Of a stretch of 64,000 nucleotides of DNA, positions 16,812-25,754 are shown in pieces; the first letter of the stretch is position 1, and each line of letters starts with the position of its first letter. Under the pieces are notes generated by a model, which worked only from the letters and a program-made list of their open reading frames with translations, had not been told where the DNA came from and did not search any database. Where the stretch lies: assembly GCF_034670125.1 (NCBI RefSeq), contig NZ_JAXMOC010000002.1, forward strand, positions 496,001 to 560,000, given 5' to 3'. A program made the position numbers and the translations under genes. Source of the stretch: Maricaulis sp034670125. GTDB taxonomy: Bacteria > Pseudomonadota > Alphaproteobacteria > Caulobacterales > Maricaulaceae.

Positions 16812-17432
16812 CTATTCGTCCGTGATCGCAGCCCTATCCGCCATGCGCCGCCCGGTGAAGTCAACCACGGCACAGTAGTCGCCGTTCGCCATCAGGTGCT
16901 GGCAGACAGCGCGTGCGGCAGCGGCCGAATCGAAAGGCCCGGCCTTCAGCCGCAAATAAGTCCCCTGCCCGGAAATGTCCGCTTCGCTGACCCTCGCCTC
17001 CAGCCCGGCGAGCAAATCGCCATGTGCAAGCACCAGCTCGTCCCAGCCTCGTTGCGCCGTCTCCAGCCGTCGATAGGAGGCAAGATGGACGCCGTGATAG
17101 AGACTGGGTGCCTCGGTCATGCCTTCGGGCGGCGGTGGCAGGTCAGAGGGGACCGGTCCCGGGGCCAGCGGCAACTCGACGGCCTCTCCCGGCGAATTGA
17201 GGGCCATGACGGCATTGGCCAGGGCCTGCAATTCGGGCGACACCGCATCAACCGCGTCCGGATCGAAGCGTGCCAGATGCGCCAGTTCCCGAGCGATGGC
17301 ATCCGCCAGCCGGGCATTGCGCGTCGGGGCCACGGTGGCCACAGTTGCCCCGTCCGCCCCGGGCGAGGCCGTGGTCGTTGTGGCGCAACCGGCAACGGCC
17401 AGCGCGGTCATAAAAACAGTCAGTCGTTTCAT
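16812..17432 (-). CDS. SPOR-domain lipoprotein
   Basis: 206 residues from MKRLTVFMTALAVAGC; AVAGC is a lipobox, giving lipidation at Cys16. A helical region (NARLADAIARELAHLARFDPDAVDAVSPELQALANAVMAL) and a proline-rich linker lead to a C-terminal SPOR domain (~residues 110-195: YHGVHLASYRRLETAQRGWDEL ... TYLRLKAGPFDSAAAARAVCQHL). SPOR domains bind denuded septal peptidoglycan, which fits its place directly upstream of mipZ. A start at 17474 would place extra residues before the signal peptide and is rejected. Confidence 0.88.
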   Translation of the reverse strand: MKRLTVFMTALAVAGCATTTTASPGADGATVATVAPTRNARLADAIARELAHLARFDPDAVDAVSPELQALANAVMALNSPGEAVELPLAPGPVPSDLPPPPEGMTEAPSLYHGVHLASYRRLETAQRGWDELVLAHGDLLAGLEARVSEADISGQGTYLRLKAGPFDSAAAARAVCQHLMANGDYCAVVDFTGRRMADRAAITDE

Positions 17433-17517
17433 GTCATTGTCTGTAGACGGCATCGCATCAATTGCCTGTATCATCGCTTATGATTATCCCCAAGCGACCC
17501 GTTGTGTGGACCCTCTC

Positions 17518-18384
17518 ATGATTACGCAGCAAATCCCGCATGCCACCACGGTCTCCGCTCTCCGGACACGGGTCCGAAGCTGGCGCGACGACCGGCTGAC
17601 CGTTGGCTTCGTGCCGACCATGGGCGCGCTGCATGAGGGGCATATCTCGCTGGTCCGCCTGGCCAAGGCCCAGTGCGACCGGGTGGTCGCCAGCATCTTC
17701 GTCAATCCGAAACAGTTTGCGGCAGGCGAGGATCTGGACGCCTATCCACGCACGCTGATCGATGACGCGGAGAAACTGACCGACGCCAGGTGTGATCTGA
17801 TCTACCTGCCAACATCCGAGGCGATGTACCCGGACGGTTACAGTGCCGGCGTGACCCTGACAGGTCCGGCGCTGGGACTGGAGGCGGCGGTCCGCCCGCA
17901 TTTCTTTGACGGTGTCGCCACGGTTGTCACCAAGTTGTTCAACCAGGTCCGCCCGGACATGGCCTTCTTCGGCGAGAAGGATTACCAGCAATTACTGGTG
18001 ATACGCCAATTGGTGAAAGACCTCGATTTCCCGATCAACGTGCTCGCCGGTGAAACCGGTCGGGCGAAGGATGGCCTGGCCCTGTCTTCGCGCAATGCCT
18101 ACCTAGACGCTGATCAACGTGCCCGGGCCAGCCAGCTCAATGTCATTCTCAAGGCCTTTGCAGCGGCGTTGGGGTCGGGGGCCGGACGGGCCGAGGCAAC
18201 GGCGACCGCCCAGGCGTCCGCCCGGGCCGCGTTTGATGGCGTCGACTATGTCGAGGCCCGCTGCGCCGCGACGCTGGCGGAGCTGGACGACGGTCCGATC
18301 GACCGGCCCGCCCGGGTCTTGGCGGCAGTCAGGCTGGGTTCAACTCGCCTGATCGATAACATGGCCGCGAATCCACCTGCCTGA
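17518..18384 (+). CDS. panC: Pantothenate synthetase
   Basis: 288 residues from MITQQIPHATTVSALRTRVRSWRDD. It makes pantothenate from pantoate, beta-alanine and ATP through a pantoyl-adenylate. Class I-like HIGH motif FVPTMGALHEGHISLVRLAK, ASIFVNPKQFAAGEDLDAYPR, FFDGVATVVTKLFNQVRPDMAFFGEKDYQQL and the KMSKS-like LALSSRNAYL are intact. No panB is adjacent. It is divergent from the SPOR-mipZ group over an 85-base promoter region. Confidence 0.97.
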   Translation: MITQQIPHATTVSALRTRVRSWRDDRLTVGFVPTMGALHEGHISLVRLAKAQCDRVVASIFVNPKQFAAGEDLDAYPRTLIDDAEKLTDARCDLIYLPTSEAMYPDGYSAGVTLTGPALGLEAAVRPHFFDGVATVVTKLFNQVRPDMAFFGEKDYQQLLVIRQLVKDLDFPINVLAGETGRAKDGLALSSRNAYLDADQRARASQLNVILKAFAAALGSGAGRAEATATAQASARAAFDGVDYVEARCAATLAELDDGPIDRPARVLAAVRLGSTRLIDNMAANPPA

Positions 18385-18437
18385 TGCCGGTTTTCCGGTT
18401 AAGCTCGCCATCAAGGCCCACCGGGAGAGCCCGTTTC

Positions 18438-19208
18438 ATGATTGCCCGCACCCTGACCCTTCTCGCGTTCTGGATCGGCCTGCCCCTGGCAGCCTGCGCG
18501 CAAGCGCCGGACATCATCCGGCCTGAAATCGTCGCCCGGTATCCGCACGATGCCAACGCCTTCACCCAGGGCCTGTTCATCCACGAGGGCGAGCTGTTCG
18601 AGAGTACCGGACGGGTCGGCCAGTCCAGCTTGCGCCGGGTCGACCTGGAGACCGGACGGGTGGAACAGAGCGTCGCCATCGCCCCGCCGGTATTCGGGGA
18701 AGGCTCAGCTCGCATCGGCGACGAGATTTACATGCTCAGCTGGGTGTCCGAGCGCGGTTTCGTGTTCGATGCGGACACGTTCGAACAGATCGACAGCTTC
18801 ACCTATCCAGGCGAAGGCTGGGGGCTGACCCATGACGGAACCCACCTGATCCTGTCCGACGGAACTCCGGAGCTTCGCTATCTCGATCCGCAAACGATGA
18901 CGTTGAGCCATACGGTGAATGTCACACTCAACGGACGCCCGATCCGGCGGCTTAACGAGCTGGAATGGATCGACGGCATGATCTGGGCGAACATCTGGGA
19001 GACCCGGTCGATCGTCCGCATCGATCCGGAGACCGGCGTGGTGGACGCGATGATCGACCTTTCGGCGCTTGTGCCGCCCGAGGTGGCCGGACGCCGGGAT
19101 GCGGTCGCCAACGGCATCGCCTGGAATGCCCGGACCGGGCAGATTTACGTTACGGGCAAACTCTGGCCGGTCCTGTATGAAATCCGCTTGCCGGATCAGG
19201 CCAATTGA
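18438..19208 (+). CDS. Glutaminyl-peptide cyclotransferase (plant/bacterial type), putative lipoprotein
   Basis: 256 residues. The N-terminus MIARTLTLLAFWIGLPLAACAQ is a signal peptide with an LAAC lipobox. The rest matches the five-bladed beta-propeller glutamine cyclotransferase family: YPHDANAFTQGLFIHEGELFESTGRVGQSSLRRVDLETG, YMLSWVSERGFVFD, GEGWGLTHDGTHLILSDGTPELRYLDP, LNELEWIDGMIWANIWETRSIVRIDPETG, NGIAWNARTGQIYVTGKLWPVLYEI. The family converts N-terminal Gln of exported proteins to pyroglutamate. Start chosen at the methionine before the signal peptide. Confidence 0.93.
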   Translation: MIARTLTLLAFWIGLPLAACAQAPDIIRPEIVARYPHDANAFTQGLFIHEGELFESTGRVGQSSLRRVDLETGRVEQSVAIAPPVFGEGSARIGDEIYMLSWVSERGFVFDADTFEQIDSFTYPGEGWGLTHDGTHLILSDGTPELRYLDPQTMTLSHTVNVTLNGRPIRRLNELEWIDGMIWANIWETRSIVRIDPETGVVDAMIDLSALVPPEVAGRRDAVANGIAWNARTGQIYVTGKLWPVLYEIRLPDQAN

Positions 19209-19371
19209 CGACCGGACGACGTGAAAGTCCGACTAGGCCGCAACCGCACGCACCAAACTCAGGATCGATCAAACCGGTCTTCGGGGCCGCGATGGCATGG
19301 CGACTCGTGCTCGAACTGGACTGTATGGGCCAACGGCTTTAAGGGCCGACGACATCGGCTTTCCGATCCGG

Positions 19372-19482
19372 ATGACCGACAATCCAGCCTATGACAGCCC
19401 GGTCGAAAGGCTCGTCATCGCCATCGGACTATCCGTCCTGTTGGTGACGCTACACTTGCGATGGTCCGGTGCCTTGCGCTGA
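19372..19482 (+). CDS. Possible single-TM micropeptide
   Basis: A 36-codon frame (MTDNPAYDSPVERL, then VIAIGLSVLLVTLHL, then RWSGALR) in the 292-base gap between the cyclotransferase and DUF1489 genes. It encodes one convincing transmembrane helix with a positive C-terminus. There is no clear ribosome-binding site, and a longer frame from 19297 is also open. The rest of the gap shows nothing recognisable. Coding status is uncertain. Confidence 0.25.
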   Translation: MTDNPAYDSPVERLVIAIGLSVLLVTLHLRWSGALR

Positions 19483-19500
19483 GGCCACCGGTTCAGGCTG

Positions 19501-19938
19501 TTACCAGGCACCAAGCTCAAGCAGTTTCGCGCGCAGCTCGCCGGGCATGTCATCCCCGCCCTCGCCGCCGCCCGACAGATCACGCGGCGCATCCTCCGGC
19601 TTCAGATAGCGCCAGCCCTGAAACGGACGCCGCGGCGCGGCGGATGTGCGGATGATCTCGGGTGACATGATGATCGCACAGCGCTTGATCCCGTCAGTGC
19701 CGGTGACAGGCTCCAGGGCAATGATCTCGGAGCGGCACTGGATCGCCCCGGACATGACCCAGTAGAGCGATCCACCGGCCTCCACCTCGTCCTTGCGGGC
19801 CGGCGACATGCGGGTCACATGCATGGCCACTTCCGGCTCGCCGGCCGCGCGCCGAGCCGCCATCTCGCGATCCCGGTGCGCTTCCAATTCGTCCACCGAG
19901 GCGACGCCGACGCAGAGCTTGACGATATGCATGACCAT
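19501..19938 (-). CDS. DUF1489 family protein
   Basis: 145 residues matching the alphaproteobacterial DUF1489 family: HIVKLCVGVASVDELEAH at the N-terminus, HVTRMSPARKDEVEAGGSLYWVMSGAIQCRSEIIAL in the middle, and ALEPVTGTDGIKRCAIIMSPEIIRTSAAPRRPFQGWRYLKPEDAPRDL near the end. It is cytoplasmic, with an internal Gly/Asp-rich loop near residue 125. No function is established for the family; wide conservation in alphaproteobacteria suggests a housekeeping role. Confidence 0.9.
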   Translation of the reverse strand: MVMHIVKLCVGVASVDELEAHRDREMAARRAAGEPEVAMHVTRMSPARKDEVEAGGSLYWVMSGAIQCRSEIIALEPVTGTDGIKRCAIIMSPEIIRTSAAPRRPFQGWRYLKPEDAPRDLSGGGEGGDDMPGELRAKLLELGAW

Positions 19939-19970
19939 GGCCTTGCAGTTAGGCCGACTCCGCTATGAGG

Positions 19971-20696
19971 TCAAAGGACCGGCGCGGCGCCAAGGTATTC
20001 GATCTCGGTAAAGGTCATTTCAAAATTCTGTTCGAAAACCTGGAAGGCGGCTCGGCCACTGACCTGTTGCGTGAGGCGGGTCCTGACCGGCGCCGGAATT
20101 CCGTCAAACACTGTGAACTCCTCGACGAATTCGAACGTGTTCACCCGGACCGCCATGTGCGGCTTGAAACTGTCCGGTGCCCAAATACGAACCTGAATCA
20201 CCGTGCCCGGTTCTCGCAAGATGGTCAGCGCCCCGCGCAGGTTTTCAACGATCGCCGGATCTTCGTCGTCCATGCGGGGTTGGAACCGGAAAACAAGCGG
20301 GTCGGAAGACTCTTCGTCCAGCGCGAGCGACCCGGGCGCAATATCGCTGTCATCCGCGGAGAAAAACAGGCCGGAATAGGGTCCCTCGTCCACGTCGTCA
20401 CGCCGCTGCAGTCCTGACCACATGCGCAATTGGGTGTCGGAAAGTTGGTCCCGAGCAGGCGACACCAGCTGCCATCGTTCGTCGTCTGGCTGGGTACCGT
20501 CGAAACGCCCGACCATGACGCCATCCTCATTGGTCAGGGTGACAACATAGCGCCACTCGCTTTCCTCGGTCTCAATATCGCCGCGGGACAGGACCGGGCC
20601 GAGTATCGGATGAACCGGGTCGTCAGACTGGAGCGCCTGTACGGACGATGCTGCGAGCCAGCCGAAGATGACCATCAGCGCAAAAACAGGTTTCAT
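19971..20696 (-). CDS. Exported protein of unknown function
   Basis: 241 residues from MKPVFALMVIFGWLAASSVQA, a cleavable signal peptide. The mature part is beta-rich and acidic (DDPVHPILGPVLSRGDIETEESEWRYVVTLTNEDGVMVGRFDG; TLREPGTVIQVRIWAPDSFKPHMAVRVNTFEFVEEF). No family is recognised. A longer frame begins at 20876 but would place 60 untypical residues before the signal peptide. Its neighbours (DUF1489 downstream, a cupin-like protein upstream) do not suggest a function. Confidence 0.65.
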   Translation of the reverse strand: MKPVFALMVIFGWLAASSVQALQSDDPVHPILGPVLSRGDIETEESEWRYVVTLTNEDGVMVGRFDGTQPDDERWQLVSPARDQLSDTQLRMWSGLQRRDDVDEGPYSGLFFSADDSDIAPGSLALDEESSDPLVFRFQPRMDDEDPAIVENLRGALTILREPGTVIQVRIWAPDSFKPHMAVRVNTFEFVEEFTVFDGIPAPVRTRLTQQVSGRAAFQVFEQNFEMTFTEIEYLGAAPVL

Positions 20697-20758
20697 GATT
20701 TCAGATCCAACCAGCTCAATTGCTTGCACAGGCGCCAACCCTTGCCACAAACGTTCAA

Positions 20759-20782
20759 GCGAGGGGACCGCAAACCCCTCGC
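20759..20782 (-). terminator. Hairpin downstream of the cupin-like gene
   Basis: GCGAGGGG and CCCCTCGC form a perfect 8-bp stem with an 8-base loop, 42 bases beyond the stop of the leftward gene at 20824-21777. No strong T-run follows, so it may be a processing or weak terminator hairpin. Confidence 0.45.
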
Positions 20783-20823
20783 CTGACTGTATTGTCACGT
20801 CTTGGAAGGAGGCAAATGCGCCG

Positions 20824-21777
20824 TCAGGCGGCCTGGCGGTCGGTAAATCCGTCCGGCGCATCGGGGTCGATATCAAAGGTCCGTTCCGATTTCGGCATCG
20901 GCCGGGCCGGTTCCGGGAAAATGCGGACCTTCAACTTGTAGGCAAAGCTCAGCAGCTGCTTCAACAGGGCTCCCGGGCCGTCGGTCCGCGTCTCCTTTGG
21001 CGCATATCCGAATTGCCGGCGCAGAATCCCGTTGGCGAACAGGATCGCGTTTTTCAGGCGAGATTGCGGGGTCGAAATCTCGAACGGGACCGACACATTC
21101 ACACCCGACTGGTTTTCGATCCGGTGTGGACCGTGCAGCGGCCAGTTGGCGGCCATGCCGGGGTGAAGATCGACGGTGAAGGCGTCCTTGTCCCATGCCG
21201 GATCGAAGGGAATGTCCTCGGTCTTGTCGTGATGCAGGACCGCCTCGACATCATCGGTATTGAGATAGGGCCGCGTGGCCGGATAGGTGCGGAAACGCTT
21301 CACGCCCCGCATGTGCCACAGCATGGTCTCGGAGACGTCGGAATGCAGGAAAACCTGCGCCGATGGCGAAGAGATCAGGATGCCGGCTTCCGCCACCAGC
21401 GGACGGAATGACGGGTCCGCCTTTTTCATGTCGGCCAACATGGCCTCGTAGATCGGACGGTATTCGGGGTCCCGGTCCATGGCATGACGCAGATTGATCC
21501 ACAGCTTGCCCTTGCGGACCGCCTCGATCAGCTCCAGCCCGCTCAACGCGCCCGGATCCCCGGCCCGCCAGCTGTCATGATCGGTGGCGTCGTCGCCCAT
21601 CGTGCAAAAATCGATCATCTCACGCGGGTGGCGTTCGATCAGTGCGGCCAAGGCGACGTCGGAAAAAGCGTGATGTTCATGGTAATTGTGGCGCACCGTA
21701 ATGGGTTCGCGGCGAAATTTCCGCTTGCCGTCATCCGACCATGTCGACCCGAACTGATCCATATAGGTGTCACGCAT
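20824..21777 (-). CDS. Cupin/JmjC-like Fe(II) oxygenase-type protein
   Basis: 317 residues from MRDTYMDQFGSTWSDDGKRKF, with GGGAG nine bases upstream. The middle (AQVFLHSDVSETMLWHMRGVKRFRTYP) has the H-x-D of a cupin/JmjC iron site followed by the W-H-M-x-G-x-K-R-F strand; a later GMAANWPLHGPHRIENQSGVNVSVPFE supplies the distal His. Similar proteins are annotated as cupin-like. The fold call rests on this spacing only. The C-terminal ~100 residues are basic helices followed by an acidic tail. It is the gene downstream of mccA on the same strand (70-base gap), but a role in leucine catabolism is not implied. Confidence 0.55.
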   Translation of the reverse strand: MRDTYMDQFGSTWSDDGKRKFRREPITVRHNYHEHHAFSDVALAALIERHPREMIDFCTMGDDATDHDSWRAGDPGALSGLELIEAVRKGKLWINLRHAMDRDPEYRPIYEAMLADMKKADPSFRPLVAEAGILISSPSAQVFLHSDVSETMLWHMRGVKRFRTYPATRPYLNTDDVEAVLHHDKTEDIPFDPAWDKDAFTVDLHPGMAANWPLHGPHRIENQSGVNVSVPFEISTPQSRLKNAILFANGILRRQFGYAPKETRTDGPGALLKQLLSFAYKLKVRIFPEPARPMPKSERTFDIDPDAPDGFTDRQAA

Positions 21778-21847
21778 TGATCCATCTCCCGTGATGTCAC
21801 CCGGGGAGGAGCAAAACGCGTGCCGGTTTCGCGTGTGGGGAGAGTGG

Positions 21848-23851
21848 TCAGGCCGCCACGTCTTCCAGCGCCTCAAGCGCTACCAGCACGTCGCCTTCGC
21901 CGACCTGACCACCTACTTCGACGCTCAGCTCGCCGATCACCCCGTCACGTGGCGCCGCCAAGGCATGTTCCATTTTCATGGCTTCCAGCACCACCAAGGC
22001 CTGGCCCTTCTTGACGCTGTCACCGGGCTTCACGTTGACGGCCAGCACCTTGCCCGGCATCGGCGCCTTGATCACGTCACCGGCTTCCAGAGCGTCGGCT
22101 GCGGCTTCGGGATTTTCGAAGACATAGACCGTGGTCCGCCCCTGACAGGCAACCAGGACACCATTTTCAACCGGTTCACAAACGGCCCGCACGTCCTCAT
22201 TATCGGCCCGTACCGTGAAGGCATAGCCTTGGCCGCTATCCTCGATGGCGAGGTTCTTGATCTCGGAAATCTCATCTCCCACGCGGACCGCAAGGCTTCG
22301 CCCGGCCTTTGTCAGCGAAACCGTGACAACCTCATCTGCCACCTCGAAACGGTGTTCGATCCGGGGCCGCGTATTCAGACGCCAGCCATCGGCAGCCTCG
22401 AATGGATCAAGCCCACCCCCGAGGATCGGCCGCAGATCGAGCGCACCCAACAGGGCAAAGGCACTGTCCACCGGGCGCACGACCGGCGGAATGAGTGCCT
22501 CGAGATTGGCCTCGATGAATCCCGTCGACAGGCGCGCCGCCAGGAATTCCTCGTGCAGGGTCGCACAGCGAAGGAAGGCGGCATTGGTGCGCACCGGGTA
22601 GACCACGAGTTCGTCAATCATCGCGGCAAGACTGCGCGCCGCATCGCCACGGGTTTCCCCATGGGCGATCAGCTTGGCAATCATCGGGTCATAATGCAGC
22701 GACACCTCGCCACCCTCTTCAACCCCTGTATCCACCCGTCGCCCGGCCCCCGCAGCTGGAAACTCGAGACGCTCCAGCGGGCCCGTCGATGGCAGGAATC
22801 CTGCGACCGGGTCCTCGGCATAAAGGCGCGCTTCCATGGCATGGCCATTCAGTCGGATTGCGTCCTGTTCAGGCACAGAGCCACCGGCAGCGACGTTCAG
22901 CTGCAACTCGACGAGATCGAGGCCGGTGACCATTTCGGTCACCGGATGCTCGACCTGCAGCCGGGTATTCATCTCCATGAAGAAGAAGCCGTCCTCGGAC
23001 AGCTCACCCGAACCGTCGACGATGAACTCGACCGTACCGGCGCCGACATAATTGACCGCCTTGGCGGCATTGATCGCCGCCGAACACATGGCCTGGCGGA
23101 CATTCGGTGTCATGCCCGGAGCCGGCGCTTCCTCGATCACCTTCTGGTGACGGCGCTGCAGCGAGCAATCACGTTCATAAAGATGGATCACCCGGCCGCG
23201 GCTGTCGCCAAAGACCTGGACCTCGATATGGCGCGGATTGGTGATGAATTTCTCGATCAGGACACGGTCATCGCCAAAGCTCTTCGAGCTCTCGCGCTTG
23301 CAGCTGTCCAGCGCTGCCGCGAAATCGGCGGCCGCCTCGACCTTGCGCATGCCCTTGCCGCCACCGCCGGCGACGGCCTTGATCAGCACCGGATAACCGA
23401 TCCGGCCAGCCTCTGCGGCGAGGTGGTCCGGATCCTGGTTCTCTCCGTGATAGCCCGGCGTGACGGGCACGCCGGCGTCTTCCATCAAGGCCTTGGCGCG
23501 GTCCTTCAGGCCCATGGCCCGGATCGCATCGGCAGACGGGCCGACGAAGATGATATTGTTGTCAGCGCAGGCGTCCGCAAAAGCGGCATTCTCCGACAGG
23601 AACCCATAGCCGGGATGGATTGCATCGGCACCGGTGACGATGGCCGCCTCGATGATCTTGTCGCCCAGCAGATAACTTTCCGCGGCCGGCGCTGGCCCGA
23701 GCAGGATCGATTCGTCGGCCTCGCGCACATGCGGCGCGTCGGCGTCGGCCTCTGAATAAACAGCCACGGTGCGGATCCCCATCCGCTTGGCGGTCCGCAT
23801 CACACGGCGGGCAATCTCGCCGCGATTGGCGATCAAAAGGGTGTTGATCAT
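21848..23851 (-). CDS. mccA: Methylcrotonyl-CoA carboxylase, biotin-containing (alpha) subunit
   Basis: 667 residues: N-terminal biotin carboxylase (NTLLIANRGEIARRVMRTAKRMGIRTVAVYSEADADAPHV; ATP site KAVAGGGGKGMR; ERDCSLQRRHQKVIEEAPAP; MNTRLQVEHPVTEMVTG), a BT linker domain, and a C-terminal biotinyl domain with AMKMEH, biotinyl-Lys at 626. The assignment to methylcrotonyl-CoA carboxylase rather than the propionyl enzyme rests on the partner beta subunit at 27419 and the enoyl-CoA hydratase and isovaleryl-CoA dehydrogenase nearby. A separate PccA lies at 43916. It carboxylates 3-methylcrotonyl-CoA in leucine degradation. Confidence 0.88.
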   Translation of the reverse strand: MINTLLIANRGEIARRVMRTAKRMGIRTVAVYSEADADAPHVREADESILLGPAPAAESYLLGDKIIEAAIVTGADAIHPGYGFLSENAAFADACADNNIIFVGPSADAIRAMGLKDRAKALMEDAGVPVTPGYHGENQDPDHLAAEAGRIGYPVLIKAVAGGGGKGMRKVEAAADFAAALDSCKRESSKSFGDDRVLIEKFITNPRHIEVQVFGDSRGRVIHLYERDCSLQRRHQKVIEEAPAPGMTPNVRQAMCSAAINAAKAVNYVGAGTVEFIVDGSGELSEDGFFFMEMNTRLQVEHPVTEMVTGLDLVELQLNVAAGGSVPEQDAIRLNGHAMEARLYAEDPVAGFLPSTGPLERLEFPAAGAGRRVDTGVEEGGEVSLHYDPMIAKLIAHGETRGDAARSLAAMIDELVVYPVRTNAAFLRCATLHEEFLAARLSTGFIEANLEALIPPVVRPVDSAFALLGALDLRPILGGGLDPFEAADGWRLNTRPRIEHRFEVADEVVTVSLTKAGRSLAVRVGDEISEIKNLAIEDSGQGYAFTVRADNEDVRAVCEPVENGVLVACQGRTTVYVFENPEAAADALEAGDVIKAPMPGKVLAVNVKPGDSVKKGQALVVLEAMKMEHALAAPRDGVIGELSVEVGGQVGEGDVLVALEALEDVAA

Positions 23852-23882
23852 GATCCGGTCATCCCCGTGTTGTGGTCCAAAA

Positions 23883-24680
23883 TCAGATAGTGTCCCGCGT
23901 CGGGTCTTTGCGCCGGTATTGCACAGCGGCGACCAGCACGAAACTGATGATCATCAGAAGATACCATGAGCCCAGCTTGGCCAGCGACACCATGTGCCAG
24001 TCCGCCTCCTGGCCTGGATAGGACCAGGCGCGGGCGAAGGTCCCAAGATTTTCGGCAAACCAGATGAACAGCGCGACCAGCAGGAAGCCGATCACCAGCG
24101 GCATCGGGCGATGGGCTTCGTCGGGTCGGAACCACACCACGCACCGTCCATAAATGGCGGCGGTCGCAATGAACAGGAGCAACCGGAAATCCGGCCCGTA
24201 GTGATGGGTGAAAAAATTGAGATAAACCGCTGTCGCGAGCGCAATTTGCATCCACAGCGCCGGGAAGCAGTCGAACCTGAACTCGAAAATGCGCCAGACC
24301 CGCGCGATGTAGGACCCAACCGCCGCATACATGAAACCCGAAAAGAGCGGCACACCCGCAATGCGCAACAGGCTTTCCTCCGGATAGACCCAGCTGCCGG
24401 CCTGGGTCTTGAAGATTTCCATGACCGTTCCGACCACATGGAAGATGGCGATGACCTTGGCCTCTTCCAGCGTTTCCAGCCGGGTCACGAGCAATGCCAG
24501 CTGGATCAGGATCGCGAAGATCGTGATCGCATCATAGCGAGCCAGCGCCGCATCGCTCGGGTACCAGAGAAAAGTCGCGACCAGCATGGCCAGCATCAAC
24601 CCGCCGAACAGGCAGGCCCAGGCCTGTTTGACGCCGAAACTGGCGAACTCGAACAGTCCCAATGTCCAGGGCCCGCGCAC
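23883..24680 (-). CDS. DUF817 family membrane protein
   Basis: 265 residues, about eight hydrophobic helices, matching DUF817: FEFASFGVKQAWACLFGGLML at the start, ALLVTRLETLEEAKVIAIFHVVGTVMEIFKTQAGSWVYPEESLLRIAGVPLFSGFMYAAVGSYIARVWRIF, and YIARVWRIFEFRF in the loop. The family is predicted to be a membrane-embedded enzyme or transporter of unknown function. The start is a GTG at 24680; an upstream extension is possible. It is 31 bases from mccA and 72 from the hydratase gene, so it probably shares their transcript. Confidence 0.88.
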   Translation of the reverse strand: MRGPWTLGLFEFASFGVKQAWACLFGGLMLAMLVATFLWYPSDAALARYDAITIFAILIQLALLVTRLETLEEAKVIAIFHVVGTVMEIFKTQAGSWVYPEESLLRIAGVPLFSGFMYAAVGSYIARVWRIFEFRFDCFPALWMQIALATAVYLNFFTHHYGPDFRLLLFIATAAIYGRCVVWFRPDEAHRPMPLVIGFLLVALFIWFAENLGTFARAWSYPGQEADWHMVSLAKLGSWYLLMIISFVLVAAVQYRRKDPTRDTI

Positions 24681-24752
24681 CAGCCAGGCCCGCAGGGCAG
24701 CCCGGCGGGCGTGCAGGACGGCGCGGGGGTTGCAGGTTGGCAGCAGGGCTCC

Positions 24753-25547
24753 CTACTCCGCCCAGACCGGCTTGCGGCGTTCCAGGAAGGCGCTCAGGCC
24801 TTCCTTGCCCTCTTCGGAGGCCCGGCGTTTGGCGATCGCCTTGGCAGTGTGCACGGCCAAGGCGTGATCAATTTCGCGGCCGGTGACGTCATCGACGAGC
24901 GCTTTCGCGTCCGCGACCGCGCCCGGCGCGGCGGAGAAGGCCAGCTTGGCGAGATGTTCTTCCATCAGCGCCATCTCGTCCTCATTTTCGACTACATATT
25001 GGGCGAGGCCGATCTGGTAGGCGAAATTGCCGTCAAAGCCTTCGCCGGAGGCAAACAGCGCCCGCGCCCAGCGCGGCCCGATGGCCCGGATGACGAAGGG
25101 GGAAATCGTCGCCGGCGTGAGGCCGAGACGGACTTCGGAAAAACGGACCTTGGCGTCTTTCATGACGATGCCGACATCGCAGGCCGCCAGCAGCCCGGCT
25201 CCGCCGCCCATGGCCGCGCCCTGGACCAGTGCGACCGTCATCTGTGGCAGGTCATAAAGACGCTTGAGCATGGTCGCGAGCGCCATCGCGTCTTCTTCAT
25301 TGTCGGCTTCGGTGTAGTGCGCCGCCGCCTTCATCCAGTCGAGATCGGCGCCGGCGGAAAAACTGCCGCCATTGCCGCGCAGGAAGACGATCCGGACCTC
25401 GTCGCCATTGGCGCGCAGCGTTTCGAACACATCCGACAGCTGGCTTATGACCTCGGCGTTGAAGGCGTTGTGCTTGTCGGGGCGGTTCAGCGTGACAACG
25501 GCCACACCGGCCGGGCTGACATCGAGCAGGACGGGGGCGTCGGACAT
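24753..25547 (-). CDS. Enoyl-CoA hydratase/isomerase, probable methylglutaconyl-CoA hydratase
   Basis: 264-residue crotonase from MSDAPVLLDVSPAGVAVVTLNRPDKHNAF. The oxyanion-hole segments are seen as LRGNGGSFSAGADLDWM and ALVQGAAMGGGAGLLAACDVGIVMKDAKVRFSEVRLGLTPATISPFV; the catalytic Glu lies in FSEVRLGL. The A-D-L-x-W-M and GLTPATISPFV signatures resemble methylglutaconyl-CoA hydratases (LiuC), and position between mccA and mccB supports that step: 3-methylglutaconyl-CoA to HMG-CoA. A more general enoyl-CoA hydratase role cannot be excluded. Confidence 0.82.
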   Translation of the reverse strand: MSDAPVLLDVSPAGVAVVTLNRPDKHNAFNAEVISQLSDVFETLRANGDEVRIVFLRGNGGSFSAGADLDWMKAAAHYTEADNEEDAMALATMLKRLYDLPQMTVALVQGAAMGGGAGLLAACDVGIVMKDAKVRFSEVRLGLTPATISPFVIRAIGPRWARALFASGEGFDGNFAYQIGLAQYVVENEDEMALMEEHLAKLAFSAAPGAVADAKALVDDVTGREIDHALAVHTAKAIAKRRASEEGKEGLSAFLERRKPVWAE

Positions 25548-25754
25548 GGCGGTCTCCAAACCAGCGGGCACATGAAATCAATCCCCTAGGCTTAGTCCCC
25601 CGACGCGTCGGCAACAAGCCGCTGGGCCACATATCCGCGTTGTCGCGATACGCCGCCGGCAGCGCACAAAGACAAACGGGCCGCCGGTTTCCCGACAGCC
25701 CGTTCATGCCCCCAGCCCGGCGCCGCCCCTACGGCGCCAGTGCAGCCGTGACGA

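Noticed and set aside
21767..23755. A 662-codon plus-strand frame
   Set aside because: Mirror of mccA with His/Arg-rich composition; mccA has full biotin carboxylase and biotinyl motifs.
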